A DNA stretch of 64,000 nt from Dioscorea cayenensis subsp. rotundata (lineage: Eukaryota; Streptophyta; Magnoliopsida; Dioscoreales; Dioscoreaceae). The stretch is from assembly GCF_009730915.1 (NCBI RefSeq), contig NC_052482.1, positions 21,375,912 to 21,439,911 of the forward strand, in the 5' to 3' direction. Each line of letters begins with the position of its first letter. Positions within the stretch are counted from its first letter, which is position 1. Shown piece by piece: positions 46,617-57,920 of the stretch. The notes beneath the pieces were generated by a model. That model did no database searches. It saw nothing but the letters and a program-made list of their open reading frames with translations, and was not told the origin of the DNA. The translations under genes were made by a program, and so were the position numbers.

Positions 46617-46778
46617 TAAAAGGTTTTAATTTTATTTATTTATTCCTTTTTAAGGAGGAGGGCTACAGCTGTCAGTAATTGATTTCTTTCTTTCCTTAAC
46701 CGAATTCCTTTTTTCTCTTTGTTCGACGGTGATATCAGAGACAGAGAGAGAGAGAGAAGCACCACTCCTTGCTCTGAC

Positions 46779-46863
46779 TATATATCTATGTTTTATGTCC
46801 GCATGTTATTTCTGCAGGCCAGTGCATAGCAGCTTAGTTTGGTCGCTCAATACTCAAGGGAAG
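46779..46863 (+). promoter_or_regulatory. Possible TATA box and non-coding first exon of the NPF8 gene
   Basis: TATATAT at 46779, then a leader ending in a good donor (GGGAAG|GTACGA, exon end 46863). The first matching acceptor near the coding start is TGCAG at 48446-48450 or TAGCAG at 48464-48469. A 5' UTR intron of about 1.6 kb is an inference; it would contain the SINE at 48080. Confidence 0.35.
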
Positions 46864-46939
46864 GTACGATCAGTTTCCCGCACTTTTTTTTTGTTTTTTC
46901 GTTTTCCTTTTCCTCTTCCTGTTGGATTGGATTCATAAT

Positions 46940-48079
46940 GTGGATTTTTCTTCTCTAACAAGATCATTATGATGATTTTTAAGTGAATCTATTTGGGGGT
47001 CCTAACCTGATTGAGTATCTTTGCATCCCCGTCTGTCTAATCCTTGTTATGCCCTAATTGGGGAATAATTAGATGCCCTAGCCTCATATACTGCTCTTCT
47101 CCCTGTGGCCCCATCAACTACATTGATGATGCTTCCATTCCCTTTTTTTTTCTTTTCTTTCAACTTTCCTGTGATCTGTTTATTGTTTGCTCATCCCAAG
47201 TGTTGTTGATTTTTTTTTTTATTATTAATCTACAAAGAATCAATTCTACACATATGAGCTGTATAAGTTAAGCTTCTTTTTTTTTCTTAATTAAAAAAAA
47301 AAAAATCAAATGCATACGCTTTGTCTGGCCTCGGGTTGTCCCGGAGTAAAAAAATAGAGGTGTGCTGCCGGAATTGGGAGCATTCCCATATCTCAACGCT
47401 GACGATCCTCATCTCCTGGATCTGGTTGGTCATACACCGTTTATTTTGGTTGGGCCAAGCCCATGATCCTTCTTAAGATTTTTTTTTTTTCCAATAGAAT
47501 GCTGCCGATTATTTTGACTTTGATATTGATTGTATGTTCGTTTATCTGCGTCTTTTCTAAAATCATTATCTGCTGGCGAATCAAATCCAAATACGGATTT
47601 AATAATATTGTGATTTATCTATTTTGTTAAAAAATAATAATAATAAAATTGTGATTTACTTATTTTGTTAAAAAAAAAAATTTGAAGTATTGACATAGAT
47701 ATAATAATCTTTATCTAATAAAATTATTATTTTTTTAAATTAATCCTTGTTTATTAATTTAGGTTTTTTTAACATGCATGGCATATATTTATTTTATATT
47801 GCAAATCAAATAAGAGTTTATCTTTAAAATAGTTGAGGGATAAAACAAAATCTAAATAAGTTCATCCTATCCATCTAGCTAGTGTTTCTTCCATTGATCC
47901 ACCAAGCATATGATGTGTTGAATCCTGCTCTCTCCTTTGCTCTCTCCTTTGCGGTTGGCTGCGAGCATTAAAATACGCAATTCACTCATCTTTGCTGGTG
48001 AGACATTGTGCAACCCTTTTCTTGTAATTTGTTTTTATTTTATTTTGGATAAAACCACTGCAATTGAGTTTTATTGAAG
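46940..48079. other. Spacer or 5' UTR intron
   Basis: AT-rich, with poly-T/A runs at 47205-47220, 47275-47305 and 47485-47493 and repeated 'gtgatttatctattttgttaaaa' phrases at 47610 and 47650. No coding feature. Confidence 0.45.
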
Positions 48080-48215
48080 ACAAATAGAAGGAACCAAGAT
48101 ATAGTCTAGTGGTTTCCTGCCTTACTTTGTATTTGGGAGGTCTTGAATTTGAAAATTTTCAAACACAATGCAAAAAAAAATAAAAAAATACTTTGTCACT
48201 AATTTATATAAAAAA
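48080..48215 (+). mobile_element. tRNA-derived SINE copy 2 (plus)
   Basis: A box TAGTCTAGTGG, B-box-like GGTCTTGAATTTGAAAA, A-rich segment and 'tgtcactaattt' match the inverted copy at 17522-17655 in the same order. Confidence 0.65.
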
Positions 48216-48478
48216 ACAACCTAGAGCCTAAATACACCATACAACTAGAAAATAAAGAAAAAAAGGCCTATTCTCTTTGTCAACTTCATCTCTAAACTTT
48301 GTGAAATAAAGAGATATTTGGTAATCTCCTGTCGTGTGCAGCAAACCCATCTGATACCATGTTTCCATCTCTTGGGATGGCATCAATGTTTGCACAAACC
48401 ACCTTCCTTGGATTAACTTTGATGAGAACATTGTTTATTTGAAACTGCAGCAGTTTACTTGACTAGCAGTTCAACTCC

Positions 48479-50690
48479 ATGGAAGGAATTGATGATAAGT
48501 ACACAAAGGATGGGACAACAGATATCCGTGGGAATCCTGCACTCAAGAAAAATACTGGAAAATGGAGGGCTTGCCCCTACATCCTTGGTAAAGTTTCCAT
48601 GCTCTTTCGTACTCGTGTTATCAGTAAGTTTACTTGTTTTCAATGCTATATTGCTATTTAATGCAAATTCCTGGAATTACTATGCAGCAAACGAGTGCTG
48701 TGAAAGATTGGCATACTATGGAATGAGCACCAATCTGGTGAACTACATGAAGATCCGCCTTAACCAAGGGAACGCAACAGCAGCAAACAATGTTACTAAC
48801 TGGTCGGGGACATGCTATATAATGCCACTCGTGGGTGCTTTTATTGCTGATGCCTACTGGGGAAGATATTGGACAATTGCCAGTTTCATGATTGTCTATA
48901 TATTCGTAGGGATTACTAAAATTATTGTGCCATTATTTACTTATGTCTCTTCACTTCATGAACTGAAATGAATTCTGCATGTATGCAGGGTCTGACCCTG
49001 TTAACAATGACAGCATCAGTCAAGGGTCTAAAGGCTTCCTGCCATGGTGGTGTTTGTGACCCAACTAATGCGCAGACTGCTGTTGTTTTTGTGGCACTCT
49101 ATCTCATTGCACTAGGGACTGGAGGCATTAAACCTTGTGTCTCATCATTCGGTGCGGACCAGTTTGATGATTCAGATGAATCTGAGAAGAGAAGCAAGAG
49201 CTCCTTCTTCAATTGGTTTTATTTTTCAATCAATGTTGGTGCCCTTATTGCAGCTTCGGTGCTCGTATGGATACAGATGAACGTGGGATGGGGATGGGGG
49301 TTTGGGATCCCAGCAGTGGCAATGGCTATTGCAGTTGTTAGCTTCTTCTTGGGCAGTAGGCTGTATAGGCACCAGAAACCAGGAGGAAGCCCCCTTACTC
49401 GTATCGCTCAGGTTATCATAGCATCATTTAGGAAATGCAGGGTGGAGATGCCTGCCGATAAATCTCTTCTTTATGAAATTACGGATAAGGAATCTGCTAT
49501 TGAAGGTAGTCGGAAACTTGACCACACAGAAGAGTTTAGGTGAGTAGTATGAAGAAACTTTCTATTTCTATCATGGACTTCGTATGATCTTATCTTGATT
49601 ATGAAAATTTTCTTAATATAAAAGATTTGAGTATGACATCATTTTCAATGCAAATTATAGTCAACGGCTATTGTCCTCTTAAGCTTGTATATAGATGAAA
49701 GCATTACGAGATTATATCTCCAGCAATCCATTTCAAGCCCGTTTGCAATTTTGTTTTTGTTTTTTCTTCTTTGTGTGGTTGTATTACTTGCTCATTCAGC
49801 CTCCTTACGATGGTGATGTTCTTTACGGTAACACACTCTTGTTTGCTGAGCTTGTGTCTTTCTCAACAGATGCCTTGACAAGGCAGCTGTGGTGGCGCAA
49901 GAGGACCAGACCAAGGCTGTGAACCCATGGAGGTTGTGTACTGTGACTCAAGTGGAGGAACTCAAGAGCATTGTGCGTCTCCTTCCAATATGGGCCAGCG
50001 GCATCATCTTCTCAACAGTATATAGCCAGATGAGCACCATGTTTGTACTCCAAGGCAACACCCTTGATCCTCACATGGGTCCTCACTTTGAGATCCCATC
50101 AGCTTCTCTGTCAATCTTTGATACCATCAGCGTCCTTGTTTGGGTCCCAATCTATGATAAGCTTATTGTACCGGCAGCTCGCCGAAATCACGGGCAATGA
50201 TCGGGGCTTCACACAGTTGACAAGGATGGGCATTGGCCTGTTGATCTCCATTTTCTCCATGATTGCGGCTGGGATTCTGGAGGTTGTAAGGTTGCGGCTA
50301 GTGGCACGGGACAACCTTTACGACTCGAAGGACCCCATACCCATTTCTATATTCTGGCAAATACCTCAGTACTTCATCATTGGCGCTGCAGAGGTTTTCA
50401 CTTTTATCGGACAGTTGGAGTTCTTCTACGACCAGGCACCAGATGCCATGAGAAGCTTGTGCTCTGCTCTGTCCCTCACCACTGTTGCACTGGGGAATTA
50501 CTTGAGCACTCTTCTTGTTACCATTGTCACCCATATCACTACAACAAACGGGAGGCTTGGATGGATCCCGGACAATCTTAACCGTGGCCATCTCGACTAC
50601 TTCTATTGGCTCCTGGCGATCCTCAGCCTGCTCAACTTCTTTGTCTATCTTATCATAGCCAAATGGTACACTTACAAAAAGACTCTTTAG
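48479..50690 (+). CDS. NPF8: NPF8 (PTR/POT) proton-coupled peptide/nitrate-family transporter, with a 1-base frameshift
   Basis: Exons 48479-48587, 48688-48905, 48989-49539 and 49870-50690 join in phase with GT-AG borders. The product is about 565 residues if one base is discounted. Signatures of the POT/NPF family: '[16 protein letters not shown]' style TM1 motif with E-x-x-E-R, '[15 protein letters not shown]', '[19 protein letters not shown]' and '[14 protein letters not shown]' (PTR2 signature), '[12 protein letters not shown]'. Twelve membrane helices are expected, in plasma or vacuolar membrane. The close match to PTR1/PTR2-like proteins points to di-/tripeptide transport, which is inference. 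Oddity: an extra A in the AAA run at 50185-50187 breaks the last exon; the second frame then continues to a proper stop. It is either an assembly error or a fresh pseudogene. Confidence 0.92.
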
Positions 50691-51264
50691 ATTGCTCCGG
50701 TTGGTTGACGCTATTGTGTCTAGTTAGGATGGATTGACAGCAAGCTTGCTGGATCAGCTGTAGAAGATTGTGCAACTGTGTGATCGAATGAATTGCCAAT
50801 CAATTTGCTGTCTTTTATTAGATTCTCGGATTCTTAATTTTAAGTGGCTTTATCTTGTAAATATTTTAGAAACATCAACTGGTTTAATTCTTTCAAGTCT
50901 CATTTATGGTCAAGAATAGATGGCCCCAAATAATTTATCTTTTCTTATGAACGTGTGGCACTGTGGCTCGTGCACGGAACTAATAGTTACTTATAAACAA
51001 TACCGGCATGGTTGGGAAGTAACAAGGCCAAAACAAGCCAAACATGAAGAAAATAATTTAGTCTTGACCACCGGCATGGTTTCATGGTTCAATTTTTTTT
51101 CAATCACATAATTTAGAATTAAAGTAGTAACAAATTCTAACTATAGATTTCTTTCTTTTCACTATATTGGTTGAGTTCTCTATTCTCACATTTAGAGTTG
51201 TTTCTACTAAAAAATAGAAACATACAATTAACTTTAATTATAATTGAGATTAGCAAAAACTTTT
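50691..51264. other. NPF8 3' region
   Basis: Probable 3' UTR followed by AT-rich spacer; no other feature. Confidence 0.5.
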
Positions 51265-51850
51265 TTTTTTTAAAAAAAAAAATGGATAAACCACATCCAT
51301 TAAAAAGAAGAAACCAAACATAAGTAACAAAAAACGACCAACAAGGTCCACAACAGAACTCCCAAAAAACAACAGATGGGGAGGTCTCAGGGGGGACACG
51401 CTGTGTCACGTCCCTGGAGGAGAGAAAATCAAGGCTGTACTTGATTTTAGCCACTGATTCCTTTAATCTGGCCTTCTTTGAATCTAGAACTGCGGAAAAC
51501 CAAAGGAGAAACAAATGAGCAATTTTCAAATAATGAAATTATCTAGAAGGCAAACAGAATTAAAAATGCGCGCATTTCTTTCAAACAAAATATTCCAAGT
51601 GATTGCTTTTGCAAGCAAATCCCAGAGAAAGACTAAGAGGCTTCCGGATGTTATTCCTCCAAAGCCCCCCACAAGTCTGATAGGGGGCGTTCCTTTAGGC
51701 CCAGCAGATGGACAAAAAAATTCCAGATGGATGTGGCAACAGAAGCACTGGAAAAGGAGGTGGTCAGTGGATTCGATGCTCCGATGACACATGACACATG
51801 ATGATGAATGTAAATGATTGCAACGACGATTTGAAGCTCCGATGACACTT
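51265..51850 (-). pseudogene. L1-type LINE 3' remnant (minus)
   Basis: Minus-strand reading from 51792 gives 'SIESTDHLLFQC' and 'LWDLLAKAITWNI...ERNARIFN', the zf-RVT His/Cys part and C-terminal tail of plant L1 ORF2. The 3' end shows the 'tggtttatccat' phrase and a poly-A (poly-T at 51260-51270 on the plus strand). 5'-truncated and dead. It lies between the transporter and thioesterase genes. Confidence 0.8.
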
Positions 51851-52123
51851 TAGCAAAAACATTTTTAATATAAAGACATTATATTTCGCTGTGATGAAAT
51901 ATTTTAATAAATAATTGCATTGAAAAAAAATCCAAAATCTTTGGGTAAAAAGTGACTTATCTATTTTAAAAATATAGTAGAAGGAACTAGTAAAGTTACC
52001 TATAATAAATGATAAATAAATAATGTAAAAATCTTAAGCACCATAACATTTGAGATGAGAATCATGAGATGATGAGAGGGTTCTGAACTTTGGGCCATCC
52101 TTCAGTCATCTTGTTGATCCCAG
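51851..52123 (+). other. Spacer and leader of the thioesterase gene
   Basis: AT-rich spacer turning GC-richer near 52085. No clear TATA box. Confidence 0.4.
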
Positions 52124-52837
52124 ATGGAGAGGACGAGGGAATTCCTGGTTCGTGGAGATAGCGAATCGAAGAGCGTTTCGGCGCTGGAGGTCCGGCCACA
52201 CCGCGCTGGTCTCGCCGCTAGTTTCTTCGAAGCCTTGGCTCTTCGAGGCATCCGAGTGGACAGCATCCAGCGTGGATCTCTCACCTGCACCTTCACGGTC
52301 CCTCCCAGACTTACGGTCAGTTCCTGATTGCCTTATGATGAGGGGCCTCGTGACTTGTGAGATCAAAAGATGGAAACTTTCTTTGATCCATGACCCATCT
52401 GTGTATGAATAACATATCAATGGTTTCTTTTATTTTTCATTTTGCAGGGTGTTGACGGGAACTTGTCTGCTGGTGCGATAGCAAACCTAGTGGATGAGAT
52501 TGGAGGGGCCGTCATACTTGCTGATGGTCAGCACACCAAGGTCTCCGTCGACATGTCCATCTCCTACATGTCTGCGGCCCGGATCCATGTAAACTTGTTA
52601 ACTTCTCCTCCCTTGTTGGCATAATTTTGCTTTGAATTTATTTTGATATTCAACTCTTGATTTCAATCAGCAATTCAGCAATTCAGCATGTATTAGAAAC
52701 CAAATCCTCATAAACTAGATTATATCTAGAACAACAAGAGAAATAGATCATTTGCATGCCTTAACCCATTTCCTTATATCGATTTCAATTTTGGCTTTAA
52801 AAAGGAAATATTTGCTCTTTTTGACTGTGGTTATCTC

Positions 52838-52896
<59 letters not shown>

Positions 52897-53245
52897 TAGA
52901 GATCCTCATTTTCTGCTGGAAGTTTTATTATAAGTTATGATTAAACATGTGTTTGCTCTACAGATATATTTTGCAATGGAATGGTAGTGGTACTGATGGT
53001 TGCTCATCTACATCTGTGAAATATATTATTCAGGCTTTCATCTCTTGTTGCACAAGCTCTCTATATCATCTCTCTCTCATTTTTTTTTAGTTTGTGAGCA
53101 GGATGAGTTGGAGATCACGGCCAAGGTTTTGGGCCACAAAGGAGGCTACTCTGGAACTTCCGTGCTAATGAAAAACAAAGCAACAGGAGATGTTGTGGCT
53201 GAGGGTCGGCATTCTTTGTTTGGTAATCTTCTAAGCAAGATTTGA
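52124..53245 (+). CDS. ACOT13-like (THEM2-type) hotdog acyl-CoA thioesterase
   Basis: Three exons, 52124-52315, 52448-52588 and 53102-53245, all GT-AG and phase 0, encode 158 residues, the usual size for a single-hotdog thioesterase. Exon 2 holds the core of the 4HBT/PaaI fold: 'NLSAGAIANLVDEIGGAVI', where the Asp in the long helix is the expected catalytic acid (the '…G…(A/T)…D' pattern of THEM2), then 'DMSISYMSAARI'. Exon 3 has 'ELEITAKVLGHKGGYSGTSV' and 'GDVVAEGRHSLFG', the closing strands. Family members hydrolyse acyl-CoA thioesters, working as dimers or tetramers. Substrate and compartment are not evident; there is no clear targeting peptide. Confidence 0.93.
52832..52896. repeat. CT/CA compound microsatellite in thioesterase intron 2
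   Basis: (CT)n followed directly by (CA)n. Likely length-polymorphic; no function implied. Confidence 0.9.
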
Positions 53246-53639
53246 TTGTTGATTTCTGAAATCAATTTATTGAACCTTGTGTACACTCCTTTATAATTAA
53301 GATGACAAGGGGAGCAGTTTGATTATGAATACATAAATAACACTTTCAGAAATCCATCTCCATGGATGTCCTTCTCCTTTATAATTAATTTATGAACAAG
53401 TCTTTGTCTCTGATGAAGTCCCGGTTCACAAACTTATGTATTGGGCTCCCAATCCCTCTTTTCCCGAAATCCAGCTCCATGCTGTCCTTCACACCACCAC
53501 ATCATCATCCTTACATTAGTTACCGAAAAGATCAACTCTATGGAAGTCACTGCCAGCTCTGCGCTCCATTTCTAGTTAGGGCTTCTCCAACTGATGCTTC
53601 CCAATCTCTCTTTCCCTAGAGTTAATTGCAGAGCTCGAG
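53246..53639. other. Thioesterase 3' region and spacer
   Basis: Two partly similar blocks occur at 53345-53395 and 53462-53500 ('aatccatctccatggatgtccttc' / 'aatccagctccatgctgtccttc'). No gene recognised. Confidence 0.4.
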
Positions 53640-55190
53640 CTTCTTGCAGGTCATTACCTCAAAGTGAGTGAAGGTAGTCTCCATGCTGGGCCTAGCTATT
53701 GTCCTTTACAATGTCGATCATGAGGTCATGTCTGTGGCCATTGTTCCCCTTTCACTGGCTCATTCCTCGACCCAGTTTTTCTCTAGAATTGTTCAGATAG
53801 CTATTTCTCTTTCCATTGCCTATTGGAAAACCTCTGGATTTTTCTTAGTGTTTGTGAAACTCTGATAACCAATTAGCTATACGGATATGTTATTGGGGCT
53901 ATTACATTAGAATCCAGATTGGACTAACCAGATTAGCAGGAGACTCCTTTTTATTGACTTCATGCAGTTTTCAGCCTTATACAAATTATTTTTTCCTCCC
54001 AAATGAAGGTGACTTGCTAGTGTTACCTTTAGTTTGAGGGAGGATTCAATTGTTTCTTCATGGGATTTAGCCAGAATTGAATTCTGCCCTCTGATTATCT
54101 ATAAATCTTTAAACACAGTCATCCTTTTTATGGGGGTGGGTATTTGATGTGCCACCCATAGTTGGGGAGGCTTTGGTTGATGTTGGTTACTATGGTGGTA
54201 AGTTGGTGATGGCATGGGGTATGACCCTGTGGTGGATGACCACTTTCCTCACTCCTTGGGTTGCCGAGGCTTATTTATGATATCTACTTGCTATGAGAAT
54301 CCTTCTTGGAGCTGCTGAAGGAGTGGTGCTCCCTAGCATGAACAGCATGATCTCAAGGTATTAGTTTGAATCATCTTGTTTTCAAAATGTTTGTTGTTTC
54401 TAAATCATGATTCTGTCTACACCAAGCGTGGTTCAACTGAATATTTGCAGCATATATTATTTTGCCTTTTTCCTTTGAAGCCTTTACAATTGGTAGTAAG
54501 TATATCGGAGTTGTTTAAACAAGGATTTTCCTGTAGAGGGTCCCTAAAACAGAATGATTTAGGGCTATTGGAAGTCGTATGTCTGGACTTCACCCTGGCA
54601 GTGCAATTGGGCTTTTGATATCACCAATCATCATGGGAAGGTCTGGATTCTGGAACATTTTGACCTTTGATGATATTTGGATTATTTGCGTTTCTTTGAG
54701 TATTGGTATAGCTCTCTGCAGCATGAAGCAGTCCAGAGAGACATTCCCAAATATTCAAGTATGAGCTGCAAGGCACCATTGCCTCATAAAAGAAATTTGG
54801 AAATTCCAGGGTATTCCCTCCTTTTGAGGAAATTACTCCACGAGATGCCAACATGGGCTTTGGCTTCTGCAAATGCTATGCACAGCGGGTTTTACCAGCT
54901 TTGGCTACTGGATGCCCTTCTACTTCAACATGTTTTTTGTTATGCTTTGCTGGATGCCCTTTTACTTAAACCTGGTATTCTATATTTTTTCATTTATGGT
55001 GTGCTGGAGTGATTGTCAAAACGGCTGAATGCTGGAACACTGACCCTAGCAGTGAAAACAATCGGCAGAGAGTTTTGTAGAGAAAATGGGCTTCTTTAAA
55101 GGGTCTTTAGTACTCACTTCTCTCATGTGTGGCCTTGGCTCTCTTTTGGCATCTATTCCCCACAAGAGGCAAGTTACATTTTCATAACAA
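53640..55190 (+). pseudogene. PHT4-family anion/phosphate transporter pseudogene
   Basis: Separated blocks in the right order match plastid PHT4 (ANTR) major-facilitator transporters: 'LYNVDHEVMSVAIVPLSLAHSS' (53705-53775), 'GGKLVMAWGMTLW...TFLTPWVAEAYL' and 'LAMRILLGAAEGVVLPSMNSM' (54199-54355), 'SGLHPGSAIGLLISPIIMGRSGFW' (54579-54655), 'MPTWALASANAMHSG' (54845-54890), and 'GSLVLTSLMCGLGSLLASI' (55097-55155). Stops, frame changes and missing helices between blocks show it is dead. Intron-like gaps remain between the blocks, so it arose by DNA duplication rather than retroposition. The living parent is not in this window. Confidence 0.85.
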
Positions 55191-55715
55191 GATTAATATA
55201 TAGCTCTTCTAAGGTTCTCCACTGCCTGGGCGCAGACATTTTTTATTGTTATCTTACAGAGAGTCTGCAAATTCAACATTCATCAGCCGAGAACAAATGA
55301 AACCATACCATAATTAAGTTCAACAACTCTATGATACCAAACAGAGCAGGGCTCATGAAAATTCTGACTGTATAATATAAGGGATACTGAAACTATTTTT
55401 AAGTGTTTTAGCCCAGAAGCCCCACAGGTACCACTCAGTCAGACAAAGAACATGAGGCGGACTTTGATAGAGAACCAATGCTGCGACTATGAGAATAACT
55501 TTCCCTGGAGTATCTCCTGCTGCTGCTCCTCTTTGAATAACTTTATTTCAAAAATCTTGTTATCTACAAACTTTGGTTCATTTCAAATGTGGCTCAACCT
55601 ATAGATGTGTCTATATTCAAGTATTTCAAAACTTAAAATGATTGGGTTAAAATTTTGACTAGATGGTCATAAATTTTTTTAATAATAGACGACAAGTGCC
55701 TTTTTTATATGAATA
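55191..55715. other. Spacer
   Basis: No feature recognised. Confidence 0.45.
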
Positions 55716-55719
55716 TAAA

Positions 55720-55905
55720 CGAAACCGAACAGTACTGGAACCGGATGATGTACAATGTATGTGTATGTACAGTATTATAAGAACCCCGGGTGAACATCAT
55801 ATGAACAGTACGGTAAACAATACTGTCGGGGGAGAGATTTGAACCTATGACTTCCCCTTATACTTTAGTATCATACCATTGGGTTATCCAATGGTTGACG
55901 ATGGT
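55720..55905 (-). mobile_element. Possible tRNA-derived SINE with strong B box (minus)
   Basis: Read on the minus strand: 'tggataacccaatgg' (A-box-like) followed by GGTTCAAATCTCTCCCC (good B box) at 55829-55846. This is a different family from the SINE copies at 17522 and 48080. Only one copy is present and the ends are unclear. Confidence 0.45.
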
Positions 55906-56639
55906 TATAAATTTTTAAAATAATTTTTTTTTAATTAAATAAGTTATATTTATAGTTTTTTAATAAACATGAACTTCGACTATTACACTTTACATTTGGG
56001 AGAAAAAAATGGATTTTTTTTAAGGTAGAATTGCCAAAAAAAACCCCAAACTTTGCCATATTGCCAAAAAAATCCCCATAGTTTTGCAATACCCAAAAAC
56101 CCCTTCCTTTTATACTCCATGATTTTCAAACCCCCAAAGTACGTAACGGCATTAAACGGAGTGTTTTTTAAATTTTATGGGACGAAAAATGCCCTTGCAG
56201 CGGGAAGTCGTGGCTGCACTCATTTCGCGGTGTGAGAGGAAGTAGGTGGGTTTTTCTTTGGGCTACAGCTGCTTGTCTTCTCTCAACTCAGCGTCTCCAG
56301 CCATTTGTCTTCTCTAACTCGCGTCTCCACTCTTCCCTTTCCACTCGGCGTCTCGAAGGAGAAGTCCCCGCAAGTATTCGGCATTTCATCACTTTGCAGT
56401 CTAAAGTATTGATTATGGTTTTTTGTTAATTATTCTGTTATGAAGAGACATTTTTCGGTTTTGTTTTGTGATTTTTTGTTTTTTCTTGGAAGACATCAAG
56501 CACTGCATGGGGATTGATCGGGTGGGGTTTTTGTTAGTCTGCAGGGGAGATCTCTCGGCTAGGGTGTTTTGTTTTGTTTTACATTTTCGATCATGTATGT
56601 ACGATCGAAATGGTTTTTTTCGATTGTTGTGATTTGTGT

Positions 56640-56880
56640 AATGTTTATAATCTACGTTTACCCTTTCGAGTTGATATGGTTGAAGTTGTAAAAACTAGAG
56701 GTCTACGTTTAAATAATGAGCTTTTTCCAGTTTAAGTTTTTGTCGTCTCCGTTTAACTATTTGTATCTCTCGTTTAATAATATAGTTCTCTGTTTAGCAA
56801 ATGATATCAATGTTTAAGAATTGAGAGTTCTGGTTTAACAACTTATAATTCCGCTTATCAATTTGTGAATACTGATATCT
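56640..56880. repeat. GTTTAA-type quasi-periodic array 1
   Basis: Motifs CGTTTAA, AGTTTAAG, CGTTTAAC, CGTTTAAT, TGTTTAGC, TGTTTAAG and GGTTTAAC recur about every 22-35 bases in the 5' non-coding part of the large element. Confidence 0.7.
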
Positions 56881-57734
56881 GAATGTCCTGTTATTGTCGC
56901 AGGCTTGTGATTATGGCAGTCAATCTAGTTAATGGGCGATGCTACATGACACGGTAGTGGAGACCGTGGGTCGAATTGAAAGTTCACATGATCCCTCGAC
57001 ATCGGGAGATCATCAGAAGGACACCGATTCGCGACATTCTTGAGTTGGAGGCGTATTCCAAGAGCGGGCCCTTCTTGATTCTCGTTGCAAAGGTATAATA
57101 GCCGCAGCTAATAAATTCGGGATCGGGAAAGCATGCCGACTTTCGAGGGCTCGAAGATGTGACCCCTCGTTCTTGAGTACGCGTTGCGATGGAGACGCGA
57201 TCGTGTTTCGAAGAAGAAAACACGCTCGACTTTTCGAAGAGAGGTATTTATCGAAAAGCGTCGAGAGACGCGAGACTCCGTCGAGAGCACTCTTGACGAA
57301 CTTCGTTTGTCGAGGGAGAGAAGAAAATTTTTGTCAAACTATTGATGGTGTACCTCACAGGTACAATCCTCTTCCCAATACGTCTGCTCGGTTCCCTAAG
57401 CTGGATCGTTGATTATGTCGATGATCTACACGCCATGAGGCGATACGCGTAGGGCGCGGGGCGACGCATCAAGTGGCTTATGGAGGACATTCCACAAGCC
57501 GCCGCTCGAGTGCAATCTAGATCTGCGGGGAAGAAGACCAACACCGGTATATTAAGGGTTCGCGGTCGCGCTTAACATACTGGTTTTCTAGGTGACCGGA
57601 GCCCGGAAAGAAAGTCCGTTCTGCAAGATCCCAAGGATGCTGTGCTACGGTGAAAATACTTACCGGAAGCAAGCGACGATAGAAACGAGTTTGTCATCTC
57701 TCGAAGGAAAAGAGGTAATAATTCAAAAACAATA

Positions 57735-57920
57735 TGTCTAACCTTAGGCGTTAATGTTTAAAAATATTATTTACCGTTTAACTTTGTTCATCTACCGTTT
57801 AAACCGTTTCTTTAATGTTTAAATATTTTGTTCTCTGTTTAACCTAATACGCTATAACGTTTAAATATATAAGTTACATTTTTAAATATAGTTTTTATTG
57901 TTTAAACTGAATGATTTCGC
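57735..57920. repeat. GTTTAA-type quasi-periodic array 2
   Basis: At least seven TGTTTAA/CGTTTAA motifs at about 16-30 bp spacing in an intron of the Ulp1-type gene. Confidence 0.7.
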
